From: Rhizophagus irregularis
Taxonomy: Eukaryota; Glomeromycota; Glomeromycetes; Glomerales; Glomeraceae
DNA: 64,000 bases
Direction: 5' to 3'
Assembly (NCBI RefSeq): GCF_026210795.1
Contig: NC_089436.1
Coordinates: 2,418,001 to 2,482,000, forward strand
The notes below the pieces were generated by a model. It saw only the letters and a program-made list of their open reading frames with translations, was not told the origin of the DNA and ran no database searches. How positions within the stretch are numbered: position 1 is the stretch's first letter; each line of letters begins with the position of its first letter. The translations under genes were made by a program, and so were the position numbers. Positions 10,942 to 20,759 of the stretch are shown in pieces.

Positions 10942-13900
10942 TTGCGAAATCAGCACAGTAGTACAATGGAAATGTTTGATTTTTATGACTTAAATGATCA
11001 AATAAGTGTGTTTTCTGATACAGACAGCGGGTTTAAGGAAAGTTATGATAATGAAGAATATGAAAATAACCAATATGAGGATGACTTCGTAATAGATTTT
11101 GATGAAGAAGGGTATTTTCGTGCATTAAATTCTTTAATTAATGAAACAGATGAAAGTGACATTGAACCTGATGATACAGAATCTGAATTGTCTGAAATTT
11201 CAGAACCAGACGAAGATTTTTATCAAGTCATTGGCCAAGATACTGATAGTAAATTAACGTCTTGTATTTTAATTGACTATATAGATGGAACATATCGAAC
11301 ATGTGGACAAGTTAATTGTAAGAAAAGGTTGCGGGAATTAATTGGCATCTGGCAGATTGATAGCGAAATAGTTACAGCAGTTAAAAATGATCTTTCAAAA
11401 TTAGGTGTGTGTATGTCTCACTTCAATTTTGATCAAAGAATTCATAAAAAAAAATAAAATCAATGACAAAAAGCACTGAGGAAAGTCGTATACAACAACG
11501 CCAATGTTTATTCTGTCATCAGAACCATCATTACTTTACAAGGGGAATTGGTTGTACACAACATTCATGGGTTATATTGGATAGAGTCATTCTTACGCCT
11601 TGCATTGGGCAGATAGATTGTTACGCGTTGAAAGAAAGTGGTAATTTTTGTAAATCTTCATTAAAGAACTTTTCCCGGCCTCGATTCTCATGTGGTAATT
11701 GTTTTGTTGATAAGGGTGGTCATTTATACACCAAGCCAGGTAAAGGTAAAAAAAAGAAGGTCGGATGTGAAGAGCATCATGTAGCAGATACATCTACACA
11801 ACTTGAAATTATCGGAAGATGGTTTATTAGAATAGCAAAGTTTGGTGAAGATAAATTTAAAAATAAAACTCTAGCAGCCATTGCACCTTCAATTTTTCAA
11901 ATTCTTCAAGAAATTCGTCCAACAAAACACACTTCTGAACCTACCATATCAGAATCAGTTTCAGAAGAAATTCCTGATGTTCCAAGTTTATTTATGTTGC
12001 ATGTTGGCATGCAACTAAAACAAATTAATATTGAAGTTATAACACAAGAGGATTTGAAAGATCAGTTTTGTCAAGATTTAGGAAAACAATTTGCATTAAA
12101 AATATGGAAATCTCGAATTGAATTAACTTTAAATAAGAATCAATTACAGAATCCACAATCCATAGGTGAATACGTATCCAGTTTTCCTTCATGGTTGGTA
12201 AATTTTTTTTATGCATTTTTAACTGGTATCTATGAAAAAAAAATGGCTATTGTAAATCAAAGACGAAAAGCAAGAAATATATCAATAAAAGCTAATGATC
12301 CAGTTCAAATTACCAAAATTGTTTCATTATTCTTATCCATTTTGATTAGCATTACCTTTCCTTCACTTCAAATCTGGTTTTCTACAATAATTGCCAGCCT
12401 TACACGAAAACCAAAAATGGCGGGTGATTTAACAAATCTTCTTGCTGTCTTAAAAGTTTTATCTGCACTGTAAGGAACATGAACGAAGATTAGAAAAAGA
12501 GAGAATGAATAAAGTAGATCCAACAAAGCGTTTAAAAAAAAATTCTTACTTTTGGAATCTAGCCGTAATAGACAATATAGACTTTAAGGAAAAAACTTTT
12601 TCCTATGGCAATATATTTGACATTACACGTGGCACATCACATGCAACTCTTCGAATGGTATTTCAAACACCTTTACAAACTCCTATTATTGAAACTAAAC
12701 ACGATGAAAAAGCATTGGTATCTCATCGAATTTTTGGAATAAATGTCACTGCACAGAAAATATTAGATCTTTATGATGAAATATTAGATGAATGTTTAGG
12801 ATTTTATTATTCTAATAATGATCATGAAAACTTACAATTTGAGACAAATTTTGATATTTCTACAGTACATAAAAAACTTATTGAAAGAATGGATCGAGGA
12901 TGTTTTGGAGACCTACAGCATGTAGTAATTTTGGAAGCGGGTGGTATTCCAAATACAAATGAGGGAATCTTTAATGCAGCAAAAATGTATAAAAATGATT
13001 TTTCGTTAAGTTCTGATGAATATTTGGATATCGTTGCTGATGAATCTATATTTCGGCGGTTAATAAATTTACGAAAAGAGTGGCCAAACCTTCGACCTAT
13101 TCTTGGTTCATGGCATACTAACAAAGATATGGCATCAGCTCTTATTAGTATATTCTCAAGCTACGGAATTTTTGATTTAGCTGCTGCAGTTGGAGTCAAA
13201 TATATAGACAAATTGGAGAAGGTTGTTGACTATCGGGCTACAGTCCGGATTATAGAATTAATTTGGGTTTCAGTTGGTATAGCTTTACGAATACATTTAA
13301 AGTCAAAAAATATGCATAAATATGATATTATGGATGACAAATATGAAGAATACCAAATACTTAAAATCTGGTATTTATTTTATAATTGGGCGGGTTTATT
13401 TATTGCACATAGAATTGGTATTCGAATAGGAAATTTTAATATTCAAAAGAATACTTTAGCTGCTTTTAGTCCCCTGCTTCCTTCAGCTGGAAAATCTAAT
13501 TATGCTCAATCGGTTTCACATTTCTTTGGAATTCTTGAACAATACCCCAAATTAGAGGAAAAATTGCAAGTTGCAGGGTCTTTTAAAGTATCAGAAGATA
13601 GATTTGGACATTTTATGGCATTTGACGAAGCTCTAGAAACATTCGGAGTAAAATTTATTAAGCAGAATGTTACAGGTAATGTTATAGATCAGGAAAACCT
13701 TAAGCGACAAGTGAAAGCATCTCAGTCAGAGTATGAACGAATAGAATTATTTTTGAATGAATATTTGCATAACAATACCTCTACTAATCATGAACGATCA
13801 ACAAATTTAAGAAAAGATGAAATGTGGAGTTTGGTGGAGAAATTGTTGATAGCTTTTGATACCAAAGATTTCAATCATTATAATCAAACACATGATCTTT

Positions 13901-14349
13901 TCCATACTTCATATCCAAAAGAGATTCATGCTGATGGAATAAGACGATTAAAGGAATGCTATAAGCGGGGACTTCACCGTATACATCTCATATATGCACA
14001 AGAAGTGTTAAAAAAAGAAAAAATTGATACTACAGGACGAAGGGTAAAAGAAGTATTAGTTACCAAATGTAAAGATATTGAAAAACCTCCCAGAAAAAGA
14101 AAAAACACAAATATTTTAGATAACCAACCTGGATCATCTGATGAACCACCTAAGAAGCGAGTACGTCGAATTCCATCAAAAGAAGCTGTTGAAATACTTG
14201 CCCCGATGGTGGCCCATTCTTTACCACCTACTAAAGAAGAAGTACAACGATATCTTGCTGCACTTGAAGGTATATCTTCATCTTCAGATATTTGGGACGC
14301 AGCTCGATTAACTCAGTATTATAAAAATCGACATAAAAAAGCTAAATAA
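10942..14349 (+). pseudogene. Putative transposase resembling DUF6589 proteins, two frameshifts
   Basis: Three consecutive frames read as one protein of about 1,130 residues. The first (10942-11457) is very acidic. The second (11463-12473) starts with a Cys/His-rich zinc-binding region (CLFCHQNHHY, CGNC, CEEHH). The third (12505-14349) holds the conserved body: NLAVIDNIDF, TSHATLRM, VADES (residues 177-181), GSWHTNKDM (201-209), GIRIGNFN, HFMAFDEALETFG (369-381), then basic nuclear-signal-like stretches (KPPRKRKN). A nine-A run at 11446-11454, probably one A short, separates the first two. Near 12468 the second frame stops while CKEHERRLEKERM continues in the next. The family resemblance is from recall of fungal DUF6589 proteins. 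Catalytic residues are not established. Assembly errors could explain the homopolymer break. Confidence 0.65.
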
Positions 14350-14822
14350 TGGCAAGGAAAACGGTTAATAACAATATTTGAAATTATAAAATAAAAAAAA
14401 ACATTTTAAATAAAAAAAACCTTATATTTGTTTACTAGTTAACTACATACTATATTATTTAAAATTACAATGTCACTTTAAAGCTCTATTATCTGTTATA
14501 TATCAAAACTAGTATTAGTGATAGTGTATGCGACTCAACTGGACTCGCAAATCTAAGATTACTTCCAAAATTGTAATATTTCTTCCGTTTGGAGAATCCT
14601 TGCCATAAGTACGAAAATTAAGACCATATTTAACTAATTAAAATAAGACCAGAAGCAGGAAAAAGTAAGAAATTTCTTTAGAAATGTATAGTTTGAAACT
14701 TGGAAAACGAAGTTTATTTAGAAAGAATTCGCAGTTAATATATGACAATTTGACGTTAATATATTCCCTAACTTCTACGAATGATTGTTACACAAAACAA
14801 TTTAATTAATGATCTGCACTCA

Positions 14823-14843
14823 ATCAGACATATCGCCTGACTG
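14823..14843 (-). repeat. Right terminal inverted repeat
   Basis: Exact complement of 10696-10716, followed outward by TTAA. Confidence 0.9.
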
Positions 14844-14847
14844 TTAA

Positions 14848-15145
14848 GCCTATTAGGTATACTTCAGACATGTATATCGGCACTATCTGATAAATGTACG
14901 ATATCTATCCGATATTTTACTATAATATATCGGGTATCTGATAAATCTATGATATGTGACTGATATTTGACTACCTGATATGTATAAGATATGTACATGA
15001 TGTTTACAATATATGTCACCGATTTTCTACATTTTTACTACACTTATCGGGCACCTGATATATGTAGTATTGTTAAATATCATACACATATATCACATAT
15101 ATTGCACACATATCGGGTACCCGATATGTACCCGATAACCTTCGA
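14848..15145. repeat. Degenerate ATATCGGGTATCTGAT repeats
   Basis: Repeated variants of TATCGGGTAYCTGATA, such as GGGTACCCGATATG, occur about every 30-60 bases, some palindromic. They begin immediately outside the DUF6589-like element. An 86-residue open frame crossing them is a by-product and is not called. Confidence 0.6.
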
Positions 15146-15512
15146 TTTCGACTATGCGTTGCGTCTTCATAATTCTTTTGAAAGAGAGTTGATTATAAAA
15201 AAATATTTACTGATTATGAAAATACATACCTTTTATGACGTATTTTTATAATTACGTTTTGCAATTTCAAAGAATATATCATGAAAAATTCTTTTTACCA
15301 AATCACGTTAATATGACAGGAATTAACCAATTAAAATGTTGGTGTAATTGCTGATTATTCTAGAATCATTCCAGAACGTGATCTATTACACAATCCAATT
15401 TTGGAAATATCCCAGACTGAAGTAGTTAATATGCTATTTAAAGAGCTAACATGCATAGAATCAATTCCTAATATAATAATTTTCGTTAAATTTAATAAAT
15501 ATAACTGAAAAG
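15146..15512. other. No gene seen
   Basis: AT-rich spacer, nothing supported. Confidence 0.4.
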
Positions 15513-15694
15513 TTGATATAAAAATTAAGATTCTAGAGCCGTTAGAAGCTTTTCTAATATATTAATAAAAATCAATATGTTTTCTGAAGTTGGAGAACCC
15601 ACACAGAATTAAGAAATATAATATCAAAATTAAGATTCTAAAACTAATAGAAGCTTTTCTAATATAATAAGAAAAATCAATATTGTTTTTAACG
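15513..15694. repeat. Direct duplication with a spacing of about 108 bases
   Basis: The segment with AAAATTAAGATTCTAGAGC and GAAGCTTTTCTAATAT at 15513-15586 recurs with mismatches at 15622-15694. Confidence 0.7.
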
Positions 15695-15712
15695 TTCTAT
15701 GACCTGTACACA

Positions 15713-15766
15713 CAATGTTTCAGTGGGGGCTGGACCTTCAGTCCTTAAACTCCCACTTTCACATTG
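15713..15766. other. Stem-loop with nested small hairpin
   Basis: CAATGTTTCAGTGGG (15713-15727) pairs imperfectly with CCCACTTTCACATTG (15752-15766). Inside, GGAC and GTCC flank a five-base loop. A T-rich tract follows at once. It may be a structured RNA or an element end. No known RNA family is recognised. Confidence 0.4.
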
Positions 15767-16140
15767 TATTCTTTTCTTTTTATAGGATTGTTCAGAATTT
15801 TTTTCTTTTTTTAAGTCAGTTCAAATTTTCTTTTTTTTTTTTGTAAGTTGGGTTCAGATTCTTTTTTTCTTTTTATAGGTTTTTTCAGTTTTGTTGCTTC
15901 AGAATCTTCTTTTTTTGTAGGTCAGTTTTGGATTTATTTTGTTGTTTTAGTTTCTTTTTCATCAGATGCTTCATAATTCTTTTCATTTATATAGATCAGA
16001 CATTCTGGAGTTCTCTTTCTTTTTTTGTAGGAATGCTAACTTTTGGTAACTTGGACGATTGCAGATACTATATGAAGGGGAAGTTTTGTTTCCAATTAAG
16101 TCAGTTAGACATTCTTATGTTTCTTTTTTTTATTTTTTTT
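15767..16140. repeat. Degenerate T-rich tandem repeats
   Basis: Units of about 45-60 bases made of a long T run followed by TATAGG or GTAGG and a CAGTT or CAGA word. The open frame at 15928-16161 is Phe/Leu-rich and is a consequence of the repeat. Confidence 0.5.
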
Positions 16141-17532
16141 AAGTTGTTTAACTTCAAATGAACCTGAACTTATAGATAATTTTGGTTGCAATAAGTGGTT
16201 TTAATAAGGAGAGAATTATTTGTATTTTATTTATTTTTTATTTTTTATTTAATTTAATAAAGTAAAATTAGATTTATGTAAATATAATTATAATAAACTG
16301 TAATACAAATAGTAAATTCAGTGACCAAATCATATAAATTTCATGATAAAATCAGTGATCAAATCATGTAAATTTCATATGAATTCTGTGCAAATTCTGT
16401 ATCCAAACCATATTTTTAGTAATACAAAATTATGCATTTTTTTGTATCCTATTATGATATGTTATTTTTAAGGAAAAAAATCATATAAAAACTTTATACC
16501 AATTTTTTTATAGGGTATATTGCTTTTTAATTTAATATGTTTTACTTTTCTATCACAAATTTTACTTTTTGATTTTATAAGTTTTATCATCATTTTATTC
16601 TTTACTTTTTTACATGAGTTTTATTCTTTATACTATAATTAATAGTCCTATTAAAAATAAATAAAGTATGAATTTAATAATTAATAAACTTTAATTAAAT
16701 GTTTTTTTTTAAACCATTATAATACAAAAAAAAATTTGCAAATAAAAGTATTGCAAATTTTTAACAAAAATAAATTAAAATTAACCAATTAAAATTGATT
16801 GGTGTAAAATATAAAATTTTTAGAGGGGGATTTAATCTGAGTTATTTAACTCAAGAGGCAAATTAACAAAACTCAAAAAAAATACTTTTATAATATTTTT
16901 TATTAAATTTTTATATAAATTTTTTTTTAAGTATTAATTTAAATATAAATTAAGTTAATAAAATAAGTTGAATATCTAACTGTAACTTGAAATTAGGTTA
17001 TAAATTTAATAATTTAACCTGAATATTTTAAATTAATCTATTAGATTATTTAATTTATTAGATTAGATTTAAAGCTTTAAATAAAATTACCATTATTTAA
17101 TTTGTTTAATAAAATAACTATAATAAACCTATTTCAAATATAATAAAATTATATTTTATATATAATTATACTTTTTTATAATCACAGAAAATAGGTTATT
17201 CCAATTGACTGTAATATTAATTATTCTATAAAGTAAGAAATTTAAATGTTATACAAAAATAATACAAAAGTAATCACTTTTAAAAAAACTTTATAATATT
17301 AAATTTTACAATTTACTAAAAAAAAAAAATTTATTAAAATTGGATTATTGAATACTAAAAAATTTGCAAAAAATAGGTTTTTTAAATTTTAGCAAAAAAA
17401 GGTAAATTTATATATTAAATATTTAGAATTTTATACATAATATTGAATTATATAAATAAAGCATTATTTTTAATAGGTTTTATTTTTTATCATACTTGCA
17501 TTATATATAGAAAATAATAATTTTACGCAGAT
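16141..17532. other. No gene seen; AT-rich spacer
   Basis: About 1.4 kb of very AT-rich DNA. A short repeat of CAGTGA[CT]CAAATCATRTAAATTT occurs near 16319-16380. No frame is supported. Confidence 0.5.
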
Positions 17533-17659
17533 ACGTTGCAACGCATCCTTCTTTTTTAAAAATTTTTAAATAGTAAATTTGTTGATCATTTATGATCATA
17601 TTATGATCAGCAAATTTACTATTTAATAATTTCCAAAAAAGGTAATGCGTTCAAACGTA
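17533..17659. repeat. Imperfect palindrome of about 125 bp
   Basis: The left arm, ACGTTGCAACGCAT to TTTGTTGATCAT, pairs with the right arm, ATGATCAGCAAATTT to AATGCGTTCAAACGT, around a 13-base centre. The shared inner arm is nearly exact (AAATAGTAAATTTG). This fits a small hairpin MITE. No clear target duplication was seen. Confidence 0.65.
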
Positions 17660-17760
17660 AATGTATTTAAATTTTAAACTTTTATATATATTGTACTTCT
17701 ATAATATATTATACAGTCAACTCCCTCTATAGTTACTCCCGTTATAGTCACATTCTACTA

Positions 17761-17957
17761 CAGTGACACCTCTCTAAGTGCACCCTCCTTGGGACCATAG
17801 TAAAAAAATAGTAGAATGTGCACTTAGAGAGGGTGTGCATTTATAGAGAGTAAAATATTAAGAGCTCTTATAAGTTGGGACCAGGCCTACCGTGCACTTA
17901 AAGAGAATTTATATAGTGCATGCACTTATAGAGGGTGCACTTATAGAGGTGTCACTG
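17761..17957. mobile_element. Nested 197-bp pogo-like MITE
   Basis: The left end, CAGTGACACCTCTCTAAGTG, is inverted at 17938-17957 (one mismatch in 20). TA flanks both sides (17759-17760 and 17958-17959). Internal GTGCACTTATAGAGGG words repeat. It lies wholly inside the larger pogo-like element, so it inserted later. Confidence 0.8.
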
Positions 17958-18148
17958 TATATAGTCACACCAGTTGAATGTTCAAAACACTTTATTATTA
18001 AAATCTATCCTATATAGTCACAATCTATCTATAGTCACTATCACACCTATCCTCAAAAATCTTATATTAAAAAGAACCGTTTATAATCACAGTTATATAA
18101 AGAATATATTAAATAACTTGGCATCTAATAATCGTACAAAGATGTATC

Positions 18149-18716
18149 ATAGCTTGTTAGAATCGTCTCACTGAGACGAATCGAATAGTGGTAGTTTTAT
18201 CCTTTTCCTTTCACTGGCTGACGAGTTATTCAACAAAATGTTAAACATCAGCATTATAATATTTCTTGATTTACGTTTACTGCGCCATTTAACATTTTGC
18301 TAGATTTCTCAGTACCTAGTGATTGTAGAAAGACGATTTATAGCTCGTTGGAATCGCCTCATCGAGATGAATCGAATGGTGGTAAGCTCAATATTGACGG
18401 AGTTATTACTTAAAAACCATTTAATATTTTTTAATTTTGGAAATTGATCTAGTGATTGGATTTCGATGTATCTTATACCATTAGATTCATCTCATCAAGA
18501 CGAATCGAATGGTAGTAAGATCGTCTTTCTAGGATTAATATTGGCAGAGTTATTACACAAAAACCATTAATATTTTTTTAATTTTGGAAATTAATCTAGT
18601 GATTGGATTTCGACGTATTTTATACCATTAGAACCGTCTCATCAAGACGAATCGAATGGCGGTAAGATCATCTCTCTACGATTAATATTGGCGAAGTTAT
18701 GATACAATAAAGTTTT
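18149..18716. repeat. Array of the recurrent AAGACGAATCGAATGG core motif
   Basis: Four copies of the core occur, at about 18151, 18341, 18476 and 18622. The last two lie in a tandem repeat of about 147 bases (18389-18535 and 18536-18681), which also repeats CTAGTGATTGGATTTCG and AATATTGGC. The same core is found in both arms of palindromes P1 and P2. Confidence 0.75.
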
Positions 18717-18820
18717 AAGTATAATTCTGGCTAAAATTATGTTAATTTTTGGCCGGAATTATGATATACAAATATAAGAAATTTTTTATATAGTCACATC
18801 TCTTTATAATCACCAAATAT

Positions 18821-20383
18821 TAATATCATCTCTTCCATTTTTCCTTCTGCTTTACGTTCAGAAGTTTTTGCTTTATTGCACGGATTGGACTCCCGCCTTC
18901 GTTAAAGATTATTCTGTCGCCACTGATTGTCTTCAATTACTTTCTTTATGGTCTTTGTATGTGGATGCTCCTTTTATTCCCAGAATGCTTAAAGAATCCA
19001 ACCACCTTTTGTGGTCCTCCATACGCACTATTATGTTGCAAAAGAATCTGGATGTTACCTTGATCAAGGTTCCTGCTCATGCTGATGACCCTTTGAATAA
19101 TCATGTGGATGCATTAGCCAAAGCCGCTCATACTGACTCACATCTTTCTTCTTGCCCACCATTGGAATTGATAGCTCCTTGCATTTTACAATTTAATTCC
19201 TTACCTGTGGATATGAATATCCGGAAATTTATTAGAAATATGTTTGACGCCAAAAGTCTTTTAACTCTTGCTGTATTACCAAGATTTAATTCCTATTCTT
19301 CAACTTCTGATATTGATTGGGCTTGCTCCAAATTTTGTCTCAATAACAATAAGCATTTTGTCTCTCATCGGAATGGCCGTTCTGAGTTTTGTGGTTTCCG
19401 TATCAAGCTACTTTTAGATATGCTTCCAACGCTTACAACTCTTCAGAGACGAAAGCCTCATCTTTATAATCCAAGTTGGCTTTGTCCTCAATATAATTCT
19501 TTTCCTGAGACTTTAGACCACTTGTGGACTTGTCCTTATATTTTACCAGAATTTAGCCCTTTACAAACTTTTAAAACATTACTATTGGCTCTTCGGACTA
19601 CTTATCTTGATAATTTCCTTTCCGCGTCATCTTTAATTCCTTTACCGGACTCTTTTGCTGCTGAATTTATGGCTCTTAATTGTTGGGATTGTGACCCTCC
19701 TTCAATTTCCTGCCTGCGACTCACAAGAGGACTTATACCGATATTTTTGACAGAATTTCTTGGAATTTATTTTTCTTCACCTACCATATGGTCTATCTTA
19801 GATACACCTTTGCACGACTTTCATTTTGACCTTTATGTTCAAATCTGGTTGTGCCGATCCATTTTCTTTCATTATTGGGAATTAGCTCAAGGCATTACAA
19901 AGAAAATGAAATCGTCAGCTCTTGGGCCTTCTTCTATTCTTCGACCTTCCTCTAACATTCTTCTTGACTCTTCGACACCTTCCTTGGCGACAGCTTTCTT
20001 GGATTCCTGGGTTTCTTGGGTTTCCTCTTCTATAATCCGTGGGGGATCTTGGATTTCGCATTTGGATTTTTGGCGTCGCTTAACAGTTCAGCCTCTACTT
20101 AGGATTTCTTTTTGGTAACGGATTGGATCTTAGGACATGCTGGATAGTTGACTCACACTGGCCTTCGGGTAAAGATGGGGTATGCGTTTCTGTAATAGTT
20201 TAGTTTTTCTTTACTTAATTTTATTTTGTTTAGATTTCTTTACTTGTATGAATCGTGAAGCTAGTTCTTTTTATTTTTTATGTTTAATTCTTATATTTGA
20301 TATTTGTAATATTGTTCGATCTGTTTATTGTACTTTTCGTTTAAATTTAATAATAAAAGATAAAGTCATAAGACTGTTTGCTC
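18821..20383 (+). mobile_element. 5'-truncated LINE insertion with 15-bp target duplication
   Basis: ATAATCACCAAATAT occurs exactly at 18806-18820 and again at 20384-20398, bracketing the insert. The insert begins inside a reading frame (5' truncation, usual for target-primed reverse transcription) and ends in an A/T-rich 3' region without a long poly-A tail. It sits inside the pogo-like element, so it is younger than that element. Confidence 0.85.
18823..20118 (+). pseudogene. LINE ORF2 C-terminus (RNase H and zinc-knuckle tail)
   Basis: The frame is open for over 400 residues to a stop at 20116. The N-terminal part is the end of an RNase H domain: ATDCLQLL carries a likely catalytic Asp, and KVPAHADDPLNNHVDALAK is the final His/Asp block. 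Further on, CPQYNSFPETLDHLWTCP matches the Cys/His cluster near the C-terminus of many LINE polymerases. Endonuclease and reverse transcriptase parts are missing because of truncation at insertion. There is no genuine ATG; the frame starts at the insertion boundary. The lack of stops suggests a fairly recent insertion. Confidence 0.8.
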
Positions 20384-20759
20384 ATAATCACCAAATATGG
20401 ACTGTCCCAAATGTGTGACTATAAAGAGAGTTGACTGTATATAAAATCAAAAATGACATTCTAAATCCTTTTTTATATATTAAAAAAGGAGTTTGCTATT
20501 TATCACCGGTGGTGATCATCACCGCTATCACGTGATAATATTTAAATCACTTCGATTATAATTAATAAAGCGCAAATTTACCACAAACGTAATTTATTTA
20601 ATTTATTTACAAAATGCCGCTTCTAAACTTAAACTCTAAAAATTTGTGGCATGTTACACACACGCGTCTATCGTAATTCTAAAATTTGATTAAACCAATC
20701 AAATGTAATACAATGTACAGGCGCATTTTTATTAGCTACCCTACCAAACTCCACATTCA

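Larger units (their letters stand above)
10696..14843 (+). mobile_element. TTAA-flanked DNA transposon with a DUF6589-like gene
   Basis: A perfect 21-bp terminal inverted repeat, CAGTCAGGCGATATGTCTGAT, sits at 10696-10716 and in complement at 14823-14843. TTAA lies directly outside both ends (10692-10695 and 14844-14847), which fits a 4-bp target duplication, although TTAA is also self-complementary and could belong to the TIR. GATCTGCA words occur close inside both ends. The only gene inside is the DUF6589-like frame on the plus strand. Inference: a cut-and-paste element. The superfamily is not assigned, because piggyBac shares TTAA but has different termini and protein. Confidence 0.75.
17714..20437. 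mobile_element. pogo/Tigger-like non-autonomous element with nested insertions
   Basis: The left end, CAGTCAACTCCCTCTATAGT, is matched in complement by the right end at 20418-20437 (three mismatches in 20). TA flanks both sides (17712-17713 and 20438-20439). CAGT termini with TA duplications are typical of pogo/Tigger elements. No transposase of that family is inside. The body holds a smaller MITE, an array of the window's recurrent core motif and a LINE insertion. Confidence 0.8.

Noticed and set aside
11593-11793. Minus-strand frame inside the DUF6589-like gene
   Set aside because: Shadow of the Cys/His-rich region on the plus strand.
10692-14847. Assignment to piggyBac on the basis of TTAA
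   Set aside because: The termini and the protein do not resemble piggyBac, so TTAA alone is not enough.
17974-18174. 66-residue frame inside the pogo-like element
   Set aside because: Lies in repeated non-coding element DNA and ends in the recurrent core motif.
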